From Lachnospiraceae bacterium (lineage in GTDB: Bacteria > Bacillota > Clostridia > Lachnospirales > Lachnospiraceae), in the NCBI GenBank assembly GCA_902363835.1, contig CABJBM010000027.1:17404-81403 (forward strand): 64,000 bases of DNA, given 5' to 3'. Shown one piece after another: positions 63,101 to 64,000 of this stretch. Made by a program: the position numbers and the translations under genes. The notes beneath the pieces are model-generated. The model made no database searches. It was not told the origin of the DNA and saw only the letters and a program-made list of their open reading frames with translations. Positions within the stretch are counted from its first letter, which is position 1. Each line of letters starts with the position of its first letter.

Positions 63101-63787
63101 ATTAAAGATATTAGCCCCTATTGTGGGTGGTACTGCATTTTCAAAAGTAACCTCAGTCAGCCCGGTGCAGGCATTAAAGGCTGCCACATTAACATTTTCC
63201 ACAGAATCCGGAATGGTGATCTGTGTCAGGGAAGAACAGCCGTCAAAGGCATAATTGCCAATACGCGTTACAGATTCGGGAATGGTAATACTGCTGAGAG
63301 AACTGCACCCCTGAAACATCTGCACTTCAATCGTTGTCAGCGCCGGAGGAAGCGTGACGCTTTCCAGAGAGGTACAGTCTCTAAAGGCCTGCTGCCCAAT
63401 GCTTGTCACCGAATCGGGGATTGTTATTTGTGTCATATTTGTACAGCCATAAAATGCAGAGATATTTGTTACGCGGTTCTCAATCATAACTTCTTTTACC
63501 CGTGCTGCATCATCCTTATGTGAGAATAAGTATCCACTGCAGGCCGACATACCCATATTGCTTAAAATAGTAAGCGTACCTTCCTCATCCAGCGACCAGT
63601 CGGTTCCGCTTGCCAGTGTCATTATTGTCCCTACAGTCCTGGCTGATATTGCGGAATTCTTTACTGTCACGGTAATTACCGGAATCTCTGCGTCCCTTGA
63701 CAGGGTGTATTCCGACGTCAGTTCAGGTGCAAAGACATAGCTGCCCGGTGTCTCGCCGTCAAATTCCGGTTCAGCTTCCCATGTCAC
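60134..63787 (-). CDS. BspA-like LRR_5 surface protein with SLH domains, 5' end missing
   Basis: A 1217-codon frame from a GTG with no ribosome site; the frame stays open to 63952, so this is not the true N terminus. Order: two blocks of LRR_5 repeats (about 105-250 and 310-405, ITIPDSVTSIGQQAFRDCTSL type), Ig/cadherin-like modules (about 430-690), a Ser/Gly-rich linker (about 700-720), a beta-rich region, three SLH domains (FTDVSSHWA about 955, FTDVKVDN about 1015, YGDASAIG about 1080) and C-terminal choline-binding-like repeats (GGKWYYFNADG). SLH domains anchor to cell-wall polymer, LRR_5 arrays bind host or partner proteins. No signal peptide is present in the window. Confidence 0.85.
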   Translation of the reverse strand: MTWEAEPEFDGETPGSYVFAPELTSEYTLSRDAEIPVITVTVKNSAISARTVGTIMTLASGTDWSLDEEGTLTILSNMGMSACSGYLFSHKDDAARVKEVMIENRVTNISAFYGCTNMTQITIPDSVTSIGQQAFRDCTSLESVTLPPALTTIEVQMFQGCSSLSSITIPESVTRIGNYAFDGCSSLTQITIPDSVENVNVAAFNACTGLTEVTFENAVPPTIGANIFNGCSKLKAIYVPADSTDAYKTAANMSSYASKINPIVIDTGWMLDDAGKLTIKSDAGMANWSSIYLSDEVRSAVKTVDIQSGVKSIGDLAFYNCSSLIEIEIPDSVESIGVNAFYNCSSLTSIEIPRGVETIDEYVFATCKALQTVTFEGETPPAAGTQIFYGCSNLEVIYVPAGSGDAYKAIPNLAIYEHLIFELKTAVSNTSGTGSVTYNGTLIDLTSVSGLFLVDSNAGARTYTVESGGTGTGTISGSSLTVTRAGTIRIGLETAETDTHQAGFMVIAALTVAKGVQSAPSGLGKADAAIYGGSDGKITGLAANTNYEYKRNGGSYCEVASNASGEITGLSAGSYAVRFTENDLYNASPDSTEIIIEQAARQSSAKDVAGITVPDNATITGTTITATVANSITSQTINLTVGAGATWKLYSDAGCRNEILNKTMALSTGANTAYVEVTAQDGTVQIYILTITRQSSSGERSHDNGSDGSDSNGSSASTSSLKPTAPVTGTAENKAAVDNNGNASTTLTDKNITEAIAAAAVNAAKQGRNVGEITVSINVSMGGKDANTVTVNLPQTTQQQIISNKIAAVELTIDRPDIVMGLNNAAIAEMNKQANADVQLTATKIDNAELGTAAKNAIGSRPAFDLKASYQSGMGSVTDFGKGTVYVSIPYIPAQNEEIGYLYAVYVDNKGNVSRVPGSAYDVNSQSIIFATNHFSVYGVSYTGPAAQFTDVSSHWAKGSIDYVAGRGLLTETSKNTFSPDAAMTRGMLVTALGRLAGVEEKNYKTNSFTDVKVDNTYRPYIEWAYSKGIIQGMGNSKFAPDRAVTREETAAILANYAKAAGYTLPAIREAVVYGDASAIGTSYSSAVTAMQQEGVMMGGKDNKFNPKSSATRAEFSAMLHRYIKLTINPATAQGWALNDAGQYLYYKAGKALTGFWELGTNGNNKTYYFAEDGIMAGGKWLQIGGKWYYFNADGSLEKGTRVDGYEVDENGVRKTT

Positions 63788-63935
63788 GGGTATGGAAACA
63801 GTGGTTTCAACAATTTCTATCCCTTTCGGATCTTCCTGTGTCTTACATATTTGAAGCGCCGAACTGGAAGTTGCCTCGGCAGGGGCCTGCTCTTTCGAAT
63901 CCTCTCCTATGTTTTCTTCCTGCCCCGATTCTCCT

Positions 63936-63984
63936 GAGGGGGTGTCGCAAAATCACCAAAATGAAGTGATGGAGTGACACCCTC
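63936..63984. mobile_element. Possible insertion-sequence end or palindromic element interrupting the surface-protein gene
   Basis: GAGGGGGTGTC (63936-63946) and GACACCCTC (63976-63984) are inverted; inside them ATCAC and GTGAT also pair. The GGGTGTCGCAAAATC start resembles terminal repeats of clostridial insertion sequences as I recall them. The surface-protein frame runs into it and stops (TGA at 63953-63955). Coding sequence ends at about 63935, where a junction is likely. The window ends too soon to show a transposase. Confidence 0.5.
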
Positions 63985-64000
63985 TTTCTGTGTAGGTAAA

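Overview
The window looks like chromosome of a low-GC Gram-positive anaerobe of the Clostridia, most likely a Lachnospiraceae (Lacrimispora / Clostridium saccharolyticum type). The reasons are AGGAGG ribosome sites with some TTG/GTG starts, YesM/YesN-controlled CUT1 sugar transporters, a Bce-type peptide-resistance module, an SLH-domain BspA-like surface protein and a GapN-type aldehyde dehydrogenase. The placement is inferred from protein resemblance, not from a search. I see no rRNA, tRNA, CRISPR array or prophage.

Layout. 0-1.3 kb: end of a probable G3E-type GTPase translationally coupled to an unusual ABC ATPase. 1.4-4.2 kb: remnant of an aminotransferase behind a structured leader, a D-2-hydroxyacid dehydrogenase and a lone Sfp-type phosphopantetheinyl transferase. 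4.2-14.4 kb, all minus strand: a YesM/YesN two-component system, a CUT1 sugar ABC transporter and two coupled FAD-dependent oxidoreductases. 14.7-21.7 kb: a Bce-like cell-envelope defence module (response regulator, kinase, ABC ATPase and permease) with a TraX-like acyltransferase and a stand-alone GT51 peptidoglycan glycosyltransferase. The TraX-BceAB and GT51 transcription units share a 30-bp promoter element. 22-31 kb: a CofE-like ligase, a MarR-led redox operon (two nitroreductases and an ABM monooxygenase), an SRAP protein, several uncharacterised proteins and an alkyltransferase-like (ATL) DNA-repair protein. 31-38.7 kb: GapN, an NmrA-like reductase divergent from a WYL regulator, and an AKR-alcohol dehydrogenase-MerR operon with a textbook 19-bp-spacer MerR promoter. 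38.8-47.4 kb: a glycan-use operon (LplB/LplC-type transporter, GH18, GH29, CBM9-like protein, LacI regulator, GH130 fragment).

47.5-58.8 kb is the most interesting part. A P-type ATPase whose membrane motifs match the Na+/K+-ATPase (P2C) alpha subunit overlaps two RCK/TrkA-type nucleotide-binding proteins. It lies divergent from KdpD/KdpE, and no KdpFABC or TrkH is present. A second P-type ATPase converges on KdpE. This reads as an undescribed KdpDE-linked monovalent-cation homeostasis system. 59-64 kb: a PAS-GGDEF diguanylate cyclase and a large LRR_5/SLH surface protein whose 5' end is cut off by a hairpin resembling an insertion-sequence end.

A recurring theme is gene decay by clean in-frame loss of about 30 codons (aminotransferase, GH130, CBM9-like). 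Start codons were reassigned where a ribosome binding site favoured an internal start.
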